From: Tannerella sp.
GTDB taxonomy: Bacteria; Bacteroidota; Bacteroidia; Bacteroidales; Tannerellaceae
Direction: 5' to 3'
Assembly (NCBI GenBank): GCA_031283915.1
Contig: JAITAY010000271.1
Span: forward strand, 1 to 6,101
DNA length: 6,101 bases
Every line of letters starts with the position of its first letter. Within the stretch, counting starts at the first letter, position 1. Position numbers and translations under genes: made by a program. Of the stretch, positions 1 to 6,068 are shown piece after piece. The notes under the pieces were generated by a model, which worked only from the letters and a program-made list of their open reading frames with translations, did not search any database and had not been told where the DNA came from.

Positions 1-405
1 TTTAAAGCCTTAATTACCTTACTTGGTTGCTGGGCGAGAGAATTTTCACAGTCAACAATGCGAATTATTTTGTTTGCGGGATTATGATATGTCGCGTCGT
101 GCTACCAGTCTCCGCCTGCCGCTTTATGCTGTCCTCTTTATCTTTTATATCAAAACAAGTATCATCCATGATTTCGGAACGGATCCCCTGATCCGGGGAC
201 TCTTATAAAATTCCGGGCAGGAACGTATCCCGTTACCCTTCTCCCTCTCAGCGCACGCGGATGTAAATTTGCCGTATGGATGGATGCTGGCATTTTATGC
301 GTAGCCATGCAAAATTAGCGCAAAGCCCCGTAAAAGCCGCCGAAAGATACGGAGAATGCCTGCGATATGTCCGGCAGCTTATCCGGAACTGACAACTTCA
401 TCCGT
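1..405. other. Intergenic stretch without a convincing gene
   Basis: I see no recognisable gene in this stretch, which lies downstream of the GH106 gene. The longest plus-strand frame (23-208, 61 codons) has no recognisable motif. On the minus strand there are two short frames: 308 to 162 (48 residues) and 169 to 65 (34 residues). They overlap by 8 nt and neither resembles a family I know. Small hairpins occur at 184-199 (TCCCC/GGGGA) and 370-387 (TCCGG/CCGGA), neither followed by a long T run, so no strong terminator for the GH106 gene is visible. A minus-strand match to the -7 consensus, TAATTTTG, occurs at 317-310 but has no TTG at the -33 position. The stretch could be the 5' region of a gene left of the window or simply spacer. 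Confidence 0.6.
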
Positions 406-2973
406 TTATTGCCCGAACGGTTTTATTGTCTCCATTTCCTCAATCACGACCGCCCCCGACAACCCCGAAGGAAGCGGTTCCCACGTATCGAAGCGCGTAT
501 TTTCGTAAGTGATGTTTACGAAATTGATTTCGTGAAAAATGCGCCATTCCACACCGCGACGGTCGTAATCGGAGATACGGTTGGCCGGCAGATTGGTGAC
601 GGCTATCTCGAGCGTGTTTTTGCCGTTCCGGAGCAAATCGCCGATGTTCACCGCAAACGGAACGGCAAAGAGTGTGCCCGCGTTTTTCCCGTTCACGCGT
701 ACGACGGCGCTTTCCCGGACGTCGCCCGGATAAAGGCGGTATTCCCGGCCTGCTTCTTTCGCGAAATCAAATGTCGTCTTGTATAAAGCCGTTCCCATAT
801 TCCGTTTCAGCGTATCGTTGTTCAGCTCCGTCCACAAGACCGGAGCGGGAAACTGAAACGTTTCGTTCACCGCCGGTTCGCTGTCGATGAAATGCATCTT
901 CCAGCCCGTGTTCAACACCATGCGCCTGCCCGTCGGCCGGTAATACATCCAGTCTTTTGCCTGGACATCCCTGTCGGCAAACGTTTTCAACAACAGCGAT
1001 TCGCCCGGCTGCAACTGCATGTATACTTCCGTGATGCCGTTGCGGTTTCTCAGGCGGGCTTTTCCCGCTTTGCCGGTCAAGGGGTCGAAGAAGACGGCGC
1101 TTTCGGCCTTCGTCCCCAGCGTCACCCAGTCATCTGTCCTGTTATTCTTCAGCATGACCAGGAAATAGACATGACCGCCGTCGTGCCTGCGGCGTATCAG
1201 CTTGCCGCCGAAATCCGCAACAAACGATTCTCGGTACGGACTGAATCCGGCGGGCAGGGGCGAATCACTGTCCGTCATCGCGACGGTTGGCTCGGCACGC
1301 AAACGCGCCAATATTTCGGCAAACGTTTTCCTTCTTTCTTCGAGACGGGACAATCCCGGCACGTCTGCGGGATACTGTCCGGCGAAGACAACTGTTGCGC
1401 CTTGCCGCGCCAGTTCGTCAATCTGCGAGAGCGTTTCGAGGGGAAGCCGTTTGACCGAAGGAAGAATCAGCGCCCTGTAACGCGCACCGCCTGCGGTTTT
1501 CAGGAGGCCGTTTTCGACGCTGCATGTGTGCAGGAGACGGTCGGAAACGTAATCCACATCGTACCCGCAAGCCATGATACGGTCTGCCGCGCCGCAAAAT
1601 TCCGGCAACCGTTTGCGCATGTCGTGAATGGAAAAGGGGAGGTAGTAGTTGCCGCGCTGCTCGTGCCAGATATCATAAATCGGGAGGTAGAGGAGGAAGT
1701 CGCAGTCGGACGTACCGCTTTGCAGGAAAGACTGCACGCGGGTGATGTAGTCGAAAAACGCCGGTGCATCGCGCCAGATGGTGTTGGTGGGCGACATGTC
1801 CACGGAGGCATAGAATTTCCATCCCGGCCAGGGAGCATCCGGCGGCGAAAAGGTGGTCCCGTGGAAGAAGACACGATTCACTCCGGAGGCGAACATCAGG
1901 TCGAGTTCGGGCTTGCACTGCGACAGCGATGTGCGGAAATGCTCGGTCAGCCAGGTGAACGTCTCCGCCGAAGTGTATTTCTTTCCGGTGACGTGCGCTG
2001 CCGACGAAGCATATTTCAGCACGCTCGGATCGCTGTCGTTCGTCCTGCGGATGGAATCCCTGCGCAGGCCGGGGATGTCAAAATCCGTTATGCCGAACGA
2101 TTCACATTCGGGAATGTCTACCATGGCATACAGATCGAGCAGGTTGGCGGGTGAACCGTGCGCCTGGTTGCGTACCGCGACACCGTGGCCGTGCGCCCAG
2201 TCCGTCCATACCTGCGTGAAATTCTCGCGGAGCATGTCGGAAACGGTCTCGCGGTAGTCTGCAATGACACGCGCCGAAATATCCGTCGAGCCGTCGGCCA
2301 GCAGTTCGGGGAAATAATCCTGCAGGCGATAGCCGCGTCGCCGTTCAAACTCGTCCAGCAGCGTGGGCGTCCAGTCGGCGCCGTACACCTCGTAGGAATC
2401 ATTGAAAAAACTGTGCGGGAAAGGAGCGCCGCTTTCGGCAAAGGCCCTGTCGAACCTGTCCAGATACCGTTTCACGGCCCCTTTGTCGAGATGGTCAATC
2501 ACGAACCCCTGTCCGCCGGGCGCCGCGCGTTTGACCAGTTGTCCCGTCTTTCCGACCTCCAGCCGGTTATCCCTGAAGACGGCTTTCGAGGCTGCATCAT
2601 CCATGCCGGTTTCGGGACTGCCGAAAGGCCAGCCCGTACCGTTGTTCATGTCTACGCCCATCCCCAGACGTTCAGCCTCGGCTTCCGTAAAAGCGAGCAT
2701 GCGCATCCACCGGGGCGACAGATAATCAATATACCTGCCTTCCTGCCCTTTCACGCCGTAGATGGGCGTAATCTCCACACCGCCGATGCCTGCGCGGCTC
2801 AACGTTTCCAGACTGTACGTGATGCCGGCCGAATCGACTGCGCTGCCCATCCACCACCAGCGTGTCCACGGTTTGGCTTCGCGGGTGATTTCGGGGAAAG
2901 AAATATCGTCCGACACAGTCTTGCAGCCCGAAAACATCGACAGCATGACCATAGTAAATAATAAATGTTTCAT
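406..2973 (-). CDS. GH106-family alpha-L-rhamnosidase-like lipoprotein
   Basis: This 855-residue protein is predicted to hydrolyse terminal alpha-L-rhamnosides from glycans such as pectin side chains, at the cell surface or in the periplasm. The start at 2973 is chosen because it gives a lipoprotein signal: MKHLLF, a hydrophobic stretch, then FSGC with Cys17 as the lipidation site. An upstream in-frame start would put about 31 polar residues before the signal. GH106 hallmarks follow in order: PWTRWWWMGSAVD at 35-47, GIGGVEITPIYGVKG at 62-76, MNNGTGWPFG at 109-118, FFNDSYEVYGADWTP at 189-203, and NQAHGSPANLLDLY at 269-282. Next come IPECESFG at 287-294 and SAETFTWL at 335-342; the conserved acids Glu289, Glu291 and Glu337 are candidate catalytic or metal-binding residues. 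The C-terminal part (about 685-845) resembles a GH2-like galactose-binding beta-sandwich, with VRVNGKNAGTLFAVPF at 758-773. Length is normal for the family and the frame is intact. No SusC/SusD or other glycan genes are in the window. Family assignment is confident; the exact substrate is inference. Confidence 0.9.
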   Translation of the reverse strand: MKHLLFTMVMLSMFSGCKTVSDDISFPEITREAKPWTRWWWMGSAVDSAGITYSLETLSRAGIGGVEITPIYGVKGQEGRYIDYLSPRWMRMLAFTEAEAERLGMGVDMNNGTGWPFGSPETGMDDAASKAVFRDNRLEVGKTGQLVKRAAPGGQGFVIDHLDKGAVKRYLDRFDRAFAESGAPFPHSFFNDSYEVYGADWTPTLLDEFERRRGYRLQDYFPELLADGSTDISARVIADYRETVSDMLRENFTQVWTDWAHGHGVAVRNQAHGSPANLLDLYAMVDIPECESFGITDFDIPGLRRDSIRRTNDSDPSVLKYASSAAHVTGKKYTSAETFTWLTEHFRTSLSQCKPELDLMFASGVNRVFFHGTTFSPPDAPWPGWKFYASVDMSPTNTIWRDAPAFFDYITRVQSFLQSGTSDCDFLLYLPIYDIWHEQRGNYYLPFSIHDMRKRLPEFCGAADRIMACGYDVDYVSDRLLHTCSVENGLLKTAGGARYRALILPSVKRLPLETLSQIDELARQGATVVFAGQYPADVPGLSRLEERRKTFAEILARLRAEPTVAMTDSDSPLPAGFSPYRESFVADFGGKLIRRRHDGGHVYFLVMLKNNRTDDWVTLGTKAESAVFFDPLTGKAGKARLRNRNGITEVYMQLQPGESLLLKTFADRDVQAKDWMYYRPTGRRMVLNTGWKMHFIDSEPAVNETFQFPAPVLWTELNNDTLKRNMGTALYKTTFDFAKEAGREYRLYPGDVRESAVVRVNGKNAGTLFAVPFAVNIGDLLRNGKNTLEIAVTNLPANRISDYDRRGVEWRIFHEINFVNITYENTRFDTWEPLPSGLSGAVVIEEMETIKPFGQ
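2920..2973 (-). other. Lipoprotein signal peptide of the GH106 protein
   Basis: The first 17 or so residues form a type II signal: a positively charged start (MKH), a hydrophobic core (LLFTMVMLSM) and a lipobox-like FSGC ending in Cys17. The residues after the cysteine (KTVSDD) contain acidic Asp residues at about +5 and +6. In Bacteroidetes, surface export of lipoproteins is favoured by acidic residues close to the lipidated cysteine. The placement here is suggestive of surface exposure but not decisive. Confidence 0.75.
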
Positions 2974-3037
2974 ATCTTTGATCTTACACTTTGTTTCTGT
3001 TTGACTTCGTTTCCGCCGGATTGTGCGGGAACGGGTG

Positions 3038-3045
3038 TAAAGGTA
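3038..3045 (-). promoter_or_regulatory. Possible -7 element for the GH106 gene
   Basis: Read on the minus strand this is TACCTTTA, one mismatch from the Bacteroidetes -7 consensus TAnnTTTG. It would give a leader of roughly 60 nt before the GH106 start at 2973. There is no TTG about 20 nt upstream, so the -33 box is missing or divergent. A T-rich run lies just upstream on this strand. It is the best candidate I found, but weak. Confidence 0.3.
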
Positions 3046-3132
3046 AAAAAAATATCCCTGTGTCATTCCGGTCGGTCGGGCAATTCAAAGTGCCATCACA
3101 TACAGCGATCACTAACCATTTACCACCTAAAA

Positions 3133-3216
3133 AGTAAGTGTCGCCAACTTAAAAGTAGATGTTGCAAGTTTAAAAGTAACTGCATGAAGTTTCATCGCTA
3201 CTGAGGAAAACTTCAT
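3133..3216. repeat. Degenerate 21-bp tandem array, four units
   Basis: On the minus strand four consecutive 21-nt units begin at 3216, 3195, 3174 and 3153. They start ATGAAGTTT, ATGAAACTT, TTTAAACTT and TTTAAGTTG, and the last three end in ACT. On the plus strand the three best units start AAAAGTA at 3130, 3151 and 3172, and end in AACTT, AGTTT and AGTTT. By my count adjacent units among these three match at 15 of 21 positions. Translated on the minus strand the units give M/F-K-F/L followed by four variable residues. The period equals seven codons and also two turns of B-DNA, so either a degraded coding repeat or a phased protein-binding or bent-DNA array would fit. Function is unknown. Confidence 0.65.
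3184..3216. repeat. 9-bp perfect inverted repeat
   Basis: ATGAAGTTT at 3184-3192 is the exact reverse complement of AAACTTCAT at 3208-3216, separated by 15 nt. It overlaps the outermost unit of the 21-bp array. There is no T run on either side, so it does not look like an intrinsic terminator. It could be an operator, a hairpin in a transcript, or a by-product of the repeat structure. Confidence 0.5.
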
Positions 3217-3345
3217 CGCGCGCAGTATAAACACATGCGACCATTTGAAATGCACTCGTTTCAGAACATGACCATCTACTTTCCCGTGCAAAACAGGCTT
3301 CGCCAGCATGAGGAAGGATGTGCATCATATTTCTCCCTGAAAACG

Positions 3346-3372
3346 TGCATGCGGGACAGGTACAGGCATGCA
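3346..3372. repeat. 7-bp inverted repeat TGCATGC/GCATGCA
   Basis: TGCATGC at 3346-3352 and GCATGCA at 3366-3372 are perfect inverted copies with a 13-nt spacer. They lie about 50 bp upstream of the tRNA-Asn -33 box. Each arm contains the self-complementary hexamer GCATGC, so the pair is also a direct repeat of that palindrome. It could be a binding site for a dimeric regulator, but no partner is known. Confidence 0.4.
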
Positions 3373-3421
3373 ATGCCGTATTATTTTGCTGAATTTTTTT
3401 GAAACCTTTTCGTGCAGGGTA

Positions 3422-3452
3422 TTGCACAATTGAAAAATTACCCGTAATTTTG
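3422..3452 (+). promoter_or_regulatory. Bacteroidetes-type promoter of tRNA-Asn
   Basis: A TTG at 3422-3424 (the -33 element) is followed after 20 nt by TAATTTTG at 3445-3452, a perfect match to the -7 consensus TAnnTTTG. Transcription should start a few bases downstream, near 3458, leaving a leader of about 28 nt before the mature tRNA at 3487. The -33 TTG also falls in a small hairpin-capable sequence, GTGCA/TGCAC (3412-3427). This is the best complete promoter in the window. Confidence 0.75.
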
Positions 3453-3486
3453 CCCCGCATTCCTCCAAAAGGGAATTGCCTGACAT

Positions 3487-3560
3487 TCTTCCTTAGCTCA
3501 GTTGGTTAGAGCATCTGACTGTTAATCAGAGGGTCCTTGGTTCAAGTCCAAGAGGAAGAG
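3487..3560 (+). tRNA. tRNA-Asn (anticodon GUU)
   Basis: This is a 74-nt cloverleaf. The acceptor stem TCTTCCT (3487-3493) pairs with AGGAAGA (3553-3559). The D-stem is GCTC/GAGC around AGTTGGTTA. The anticodon stem TCTGA/TCAGA encloses the loop CTGTTAA, with anticodon GTT at 3521-3523. The T-stem CTTGG/CCAAG encloses TTCAAGT. The discriminator base is G at 3560, as expected for bacterial tRNA-Asn. No CCA is encoded; the next bases are CGG, so CCA must be added by the nucleotidyltransferase. All stems pair perfectly, so the gene appears functional. Confidence 0.97.
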
Positions 3561-3572
3561 CGGAAAAGAAAC

Positions 3573-3604
3573 AAAAAGCTACGCGGAGAGGGTAGCTTTT
3601 TTTT
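3573..3604 (+). terminator. Intrinsic terminator after tRNA-Asn
   Basis: AAAAAGCTAC (3573-3582) pairs with GTAGCTTTTT (3592-3601) around the loop GCGGAGAGG, and the run of T extends to 3604. The stem plus T tract ends 38 bp before the AlaX-like start codon. It should stop most tRNA transcripts, so the downstream gene probably needs its own promoter or read-through. Confidence 0.85.
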
Positions 3605-3608
3605 ATTC

Positions 3609-3615
3609 TACTTTG
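3609..3615 (+). promoter_or_regulatory. Weak -7-like sequence before the AlaX-like gene
   Basis: TACTTTG, 27 nt before the start codon, resembles TAnnTTTG but is one base short between TA and TTTG. No TTG lies about 20 nt upstream. It is the only candidate between the terminator and the gene; read-through from the tRNA promoter is the alternative. Confidence 0.25.
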
Positions 3616-3641
3616 TACAGAATACAGGTAACTGGAATAAA

Positions 3642-4103
3642 ATGGAACAGAATCAATTGAATGAACATAACAAGGCGGAGTATCCGCCGATGCATACGGC
3701 AGAACATGTCCTGAACCAGACCATGGTGCGGATGTTCGGTTGTCCGAGGTCTCGAAATGCGCATATAGAGCGAAAAAAGAGCAAATGCGACTACCTGCTG
3801 CCGAAAGCGCCGACCGATGAACAGATGGCGGAAGTCGAAAGACGGGTCAATGAAATCATCGACGGGCATCTGGCTGTCACCTGCGAATTCATGAATCGAG
3901 AAGAAGCGGTAAAGTATGTGGATTTAAGCAAATTGCCCGAACAGGTTTCCGATACGTTGCGTATTGTGCGTGTAGGGGATTATGACGCTTGCGCCTGCAT
4001 CGGCCGGCACGCAGGTAATACTTCCGAGATAGGCCGTTTCAAACTGCTGAATTATGACTATGCAGACGGAAGACTGCGCGTACGGTTCAAATTGATAGAG
4101 TAG
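3642..4103 (+). CDS. Free-standing aminoacyl-tRNA editing-domain protein (AlaX/tRNA_SAD-like)
   Basis: This 153-residue cytosolic protein belongs to the tRNA_SAD / AlaRS-editing superfamily, whose free-standing members deacylate mischarged tRNAs in trans, classically Ser- or Gly-tRNA(Ala). The two halves of the zinc site are visible: HTAEH at 18-22 (His18, His22) and CIGRH at 119-123 (Cys119, His123). The second half is followed by the family-typical NTSEIG at 126-131. FMNREEAVKY at 83-92 and LRIVRVGDYD at 106-115 are also characteristic. The canonical second motif is CGGTH, so this copy has Ile-Gly-Arg where Gly-Gly-Thr is usual, which may alter substrate choice. The start at 3642 is preferred because the frame upstream runs back through the terminator and tRNA. 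No strong ribosome site is seen, only AGGTAA about 10 nt upstream. It is convergent with the response-regulator gene. The fold is confident; the tRNA substrate is unknown. Confidence 0.85.
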   Translation: MEQNQLNEHNKAEYPPMHTAEHVLNQTMVRMFGCPRSRNAHIERKKSKCDYLLPKAPTDEQMAEVERRVNEIIDGHLAVTCEFMNREEAVKYVDLSKLPEQVSDTLRIVRVGDYDACACIGRHAGNTSEIGRFKLLNYDYADGRLRVRFKLIE

Positions 4104-4116
4104 AAGAGAAGAGAAG

Positions 4117-4186
4117 CCTCTGCTGTTATTGGCGGAGGATAATTGAGAAAAGCTTCGATAATTGCGATTTCGGTCAAGCGAAATCG
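4117..4186. terminator. Two hairpins in the convergent intergenic region
   Basis: Hairpin one is CCTCTGC (4117-4123) with GCGGAGG (4132-4138), seven pairs including one G-T. On the minus strand its stem is followed by a pyrimidine-rich CTTCTCTTCTCTTCT, so it could end the regulator transcript. Hairpin two is a perfect 8-bp stem, CGATTTCG (4165-4172) with CGAAATCG (4179-4186), loop GTCAAG. Neither has a classic T run on the plus strand. Placed between two converging genes, they probably act as a bidirectional or Rho-assisted termination region. Confidence 0.5.
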
Positions 4187-4233
4187 ACAAAACCGGACGA
4201 ACTTGATGGCATTGAACGTTGCCCTGCCTCAAG

Positions 4234-4971
4234 TCATTCGCTGAACTGCCGGCTTACGGCATTCGGGAACTGACTTGAAGCCATCTTCTCCAGAAATTCC
4301 CTGCGATAACGCCGGCCTATGGGTATTTGCTTGCGGTCGGTAATGACCTTTTCACTGTTGAACGATTTGATTTTGCTTACGGCGACGATAAACGATTTGT
4401 GTACGCGAATAAAGCCGGATGCCGCCAGAAGGCTTTCTATCGCTTTCAGCGTCATGATCGGCATATAGGTTTTGCCGGGTGTTACTATTTTAATGTAATT
4501 GTCGAAAGCTTCGATATATAAAATAGCATGTAGGGGCAACTGTACATGCTGATAATTGTATTTGAAAGAAAGGATTCTATCGTCGCTCCCGGATTCCGGA
4601 ACGGGCTTTTTCCCAGCCGACAGGAACCGTTCTTCCGTTTTGGAATAAGCTTTCAGAAAGCGCTCGAAGTTAAACGGCTTAAGCAGATAATCTACCACAT
4701 CCAGTTCAAAACCCTCGACGGCGTATTGGCGGTGGGCGGTCGTAAAAATAACCATGGTCTCTTTCTCCAGCGCCCGGGCGATGTGAATACCGGAAATGTC
4801 CGGCATGTGAATATCCAGGAACAGCAGGTCGGGCTTCATGGAACGGATACACGTGAAACCTTCCACCGGGTCGGTATACGCGCCCAGCAAACGGATGGAA
4901 GGCACCCGACTGCAATAGTCCCTCAGCAGCTTCAGCGCCAGGGGTTCGTCGTCAATTGCCATGCATCTCAT
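4234..4971 (-). CDS. LytTR-family response regulator
   Basis: This 245-residue cytosolic transcription factor is the output of the two-component pair. The N-terminal receiver domain (about 1-120) shows the acidic pocket Asp7-Asp8 in AIDDEP, the phospho-acceptor Asp53 in LLFLDIHMPDISG, the switch residue in FTTAH (Thr77/Thr78) and Lys98 in LLKPF. The C-terminal LytTR DNA-binding domain (about 133-230) shows ILYIEAFDNYIKI at 150-162, FIRVHKSFIV at 187-196 and IPIGRRYR at 216-223. The ATG at 4971 is chosen because it overlaps the kinase stop as ATGA and begins directly with the receiver strand MRCMAIDDEP. A longer frame reaching 5187 would lie inside the kinase coding sequence. Such regulators bind paired direct repeats upstream of target genes. 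No target is evident here. Size and domain order are standard. Confidence 0.95.
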   Translation of the reverse strand: MRCMAIDDEPLALKLLRDYCSRVPSIRLLGAYTDPVEGFTCIRSMKPDLLFLDIHMPDISGIHIARALEKETMVIFTTAHRQYAVEGFELDVVDYLLKPFNFERFLKAYSKTEERFLSAGKKPVPESGSDDRILSFKYNYQHVQLPLHAILYIEAFDNYIKIVTPGKTYMPIMTLKAIESLLAASGFIRVHKSFIVAVSKIKSFNSEKVITDRKQIPIGRRYRREFLEKMASSQFPNAVSRQFSE

Positions 4972-6056
4972 TCCAATTCTATTTGAAGTTTGACGCAAAA
5001 AGCCCTGCTGCTGGCATTCATGTCCAGCGAATGTCGCTTTGCATAAGCCAGCTCCAGCCGCTTGCGGATGTTTTCCAGGCCGACGCCTGTCGAAGAGTTG
5101 CTGTCTTTCAGTCCCGGGAAGATCGAATTGTCGCAGGTGAATTTCAGACGGCTGTTTTCGAGCGTAAGACCGATATGAATAAAGCAATTCATGTATGCAC
5201 TGATTCCGTATTTGAACGCATTTTCCACAAACGGCACAAAGGTCAGCGGCATAATCGTTCGGTTCCGGAAATCGCCGTTCACCTGAAATATCAGCTCAAA
5301 CTTCTCCGACGCCCGCAGACGCTGCAGGTGAATGTATTCCTCCAGCATCCGGATTTCCTTTTCCATCGGGATACGGCTTTGATTGCTTTCGGTTGTCACG
5401 AAACGCAAAAAGTCGGAAAGCGAAAGGATGGCTTCGGGCGCTTTGCCGTTCTTGCTCAAGGCAAGATAATAGATACTGTTCAGGCTGTTGAAGAGAAAGT
5501 GCGGATGCAACTGCGATTTGAGAAACGACAGTTCGGCCTGCACCATGGAGTTTTCCAGTTCCTGGAGACGTTGCTTTTCGGCATACCATTGCGAAATAGC
5601 CTTCACGCCGGTGCTTACAATGAAAACAATCAGAAACTGGCTGGAATGGACATGGATGCCCAACCGTTTGAAGAGGCCGAATGGGGGTTCCATCCTGTCG
5701 GGCGGCAGAAAGCCCGGCCGTCGGGGCCACATTTCCGGTCTGAAGGGTGGTTCGGAAAAGGATCTGAATAGAAGCGGTATAAGCAAACAAAAGAACAGAT
5801 ATGCGGCGACCGATATGCCCAGAAACAGCGCTATTTTTTTTCCCGAAAGAAACCGCGGTACAAAAACACAAACGTTACAATAGAAATAAACTGCCAAAAA
5901 AGAGTAATTGATCACGGCAAACCATGGAATGTGGAAATCCGGCAACCGTCCTGCACGGTCGAAATGCGGAAAGGTAAGATAAATGAAAAGCGCCCATCCT
6001 GCGAGATGGAGAAAGATCAGGAGCGCCTGTTTGCTTTTATGCGGCAGTAATTCCAT
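4968..6056 (-). CDS. Membrane sensor histidine kinase, LytS/YehU (His_kinase) family
   Basis: This 362-residue inner-membrane kinase phosphorylates the adjacent LytTR regulator. Four hydrophobic segments lie near 11-30, 45-66, 75-98 and 138-155. They are followed by a short linker rich in Glu/Gln (156-178, perhaps coiled coil). The phospho-acceptor motif SQLHPHFLFNSLNS spans 181-194, with His186 as the likely site. The ATPase domain has the N-box PFVENAFKYG at 275-284 (Glu278, Asn279) and the G-box GVGLENIRKRL at 324-334. There is no separate extracellular sensor domain. The only sizeable loop, 99-137 between helices 3 and 4, is rich in Pro, Arg and Phe and is predicted periplasmic. The ATG at 6056 is preferred over an in-frame TTG at 6071, which lies inside the -7 promoter box. 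The stop overlaps the regulator start by 4 nt, so translation is probably coupled. The signal sensed is unknown. Confidence 0.95.
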   Translation of the reverse strand: MELLPHKSKQALLIFLHLAGWALFIYLTFPHFDRAGRLPDFHIPWFAVINYSFLAVYFYCNVCVFVPRFLSGKKIALFLGISVAAYLFFCLLIPLLFRSFSEPPFRPEMWPRRPGFLPPDRMEPPFGLFKRLGIHVHSSQFLIVFIVSTGVKAISQWYAEKQRLQELENSMVQAELSFLKSQLHPHFLFNSLNSIYYLALSKNGKAPEAILSLSDFLRFVTTESNQSRIPMEKEIRMLEEYIHLQRLRASEKFELIFQVNGDFRNRTIMPLTFVPFVENAFKYGISAYMNCFIHIGLTLENSRLKFTCDNSIFPGLKDSNSSTGVGLENIRKRLELAYAKRHSLDMNASSRAFCVKLQIELE

Positions 6057-6068
6057 GTTTTTTTGTTG

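Larger units (their letters stand above)
2974..3486. other. Intergenic region between GH106 start and tRNA-Asn
   Basis: About 510 bases lie between the divergent GH106 gene and the tRNA. The stretch is visibly more AT-rich than the flanking genes. It carries a weak GH106 promoter candidate, a degenerate 21-bp tandem array (3133-3216), a TGCATGC inverted repeat (3346-3372) and the tRNA promoter (3422-3452). Open frames here are short and show no recognisable protein. The most regular is a minus-strand frame from 3309 to 3127 (60 codons), whose last half simply reads the 21-bp array as a seven-residue repeat. I do not call it a gene. Confidence 0.6.

Noticed and set aside
892..2154. A 420-codon plus-strand open frame antisense to the GH106 gene
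   Set aside because: It lies wholly opposite a well-supported GH106 coding sequence, has no recognisable domain and is rich in Arg and Val as expected from reading a codon-biased gene backwards.
2974..3066. A 31-residue extension of the GH106 protein
   Set aside because: It would bury the lipoprotein signal behind a polar, basic segment, and it runs over the likely promoter and leader.
3133..3216. CRISPR array
   Set aside because: The units are contiguous and degenerate, with no unique spacers and no cas genes nearby.
3487..3560. tRNA-Asn as an integration (attachment) site
   Set aside because: I saw no duplicate of the tRNA 3' end elsewhere in the window and no integrase, so there is no evidence of an integrated element here.
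3537..3641. A longer start for the AlaX-like protein
   Set aside because: The upstream in-frame codons cross the 3' end of tRNA-Asn and its terminator, and the editing-domain homology begins only after the ATG at 3642.
4972..5187. A 72-residue N-terminal extension of the response regulator
   Set aside because: The extension lies inside the kinase coding sequence and precedes the start of the receiver fold; the ATG at 4971 with the ATGA overlap is the natural start.
4956..5771. A 271-codon plus-strand open frame antisense to the histidine kinase
   Set aside because: It overlaps a complete kinase with all expected boxes and shows no domain of its own.
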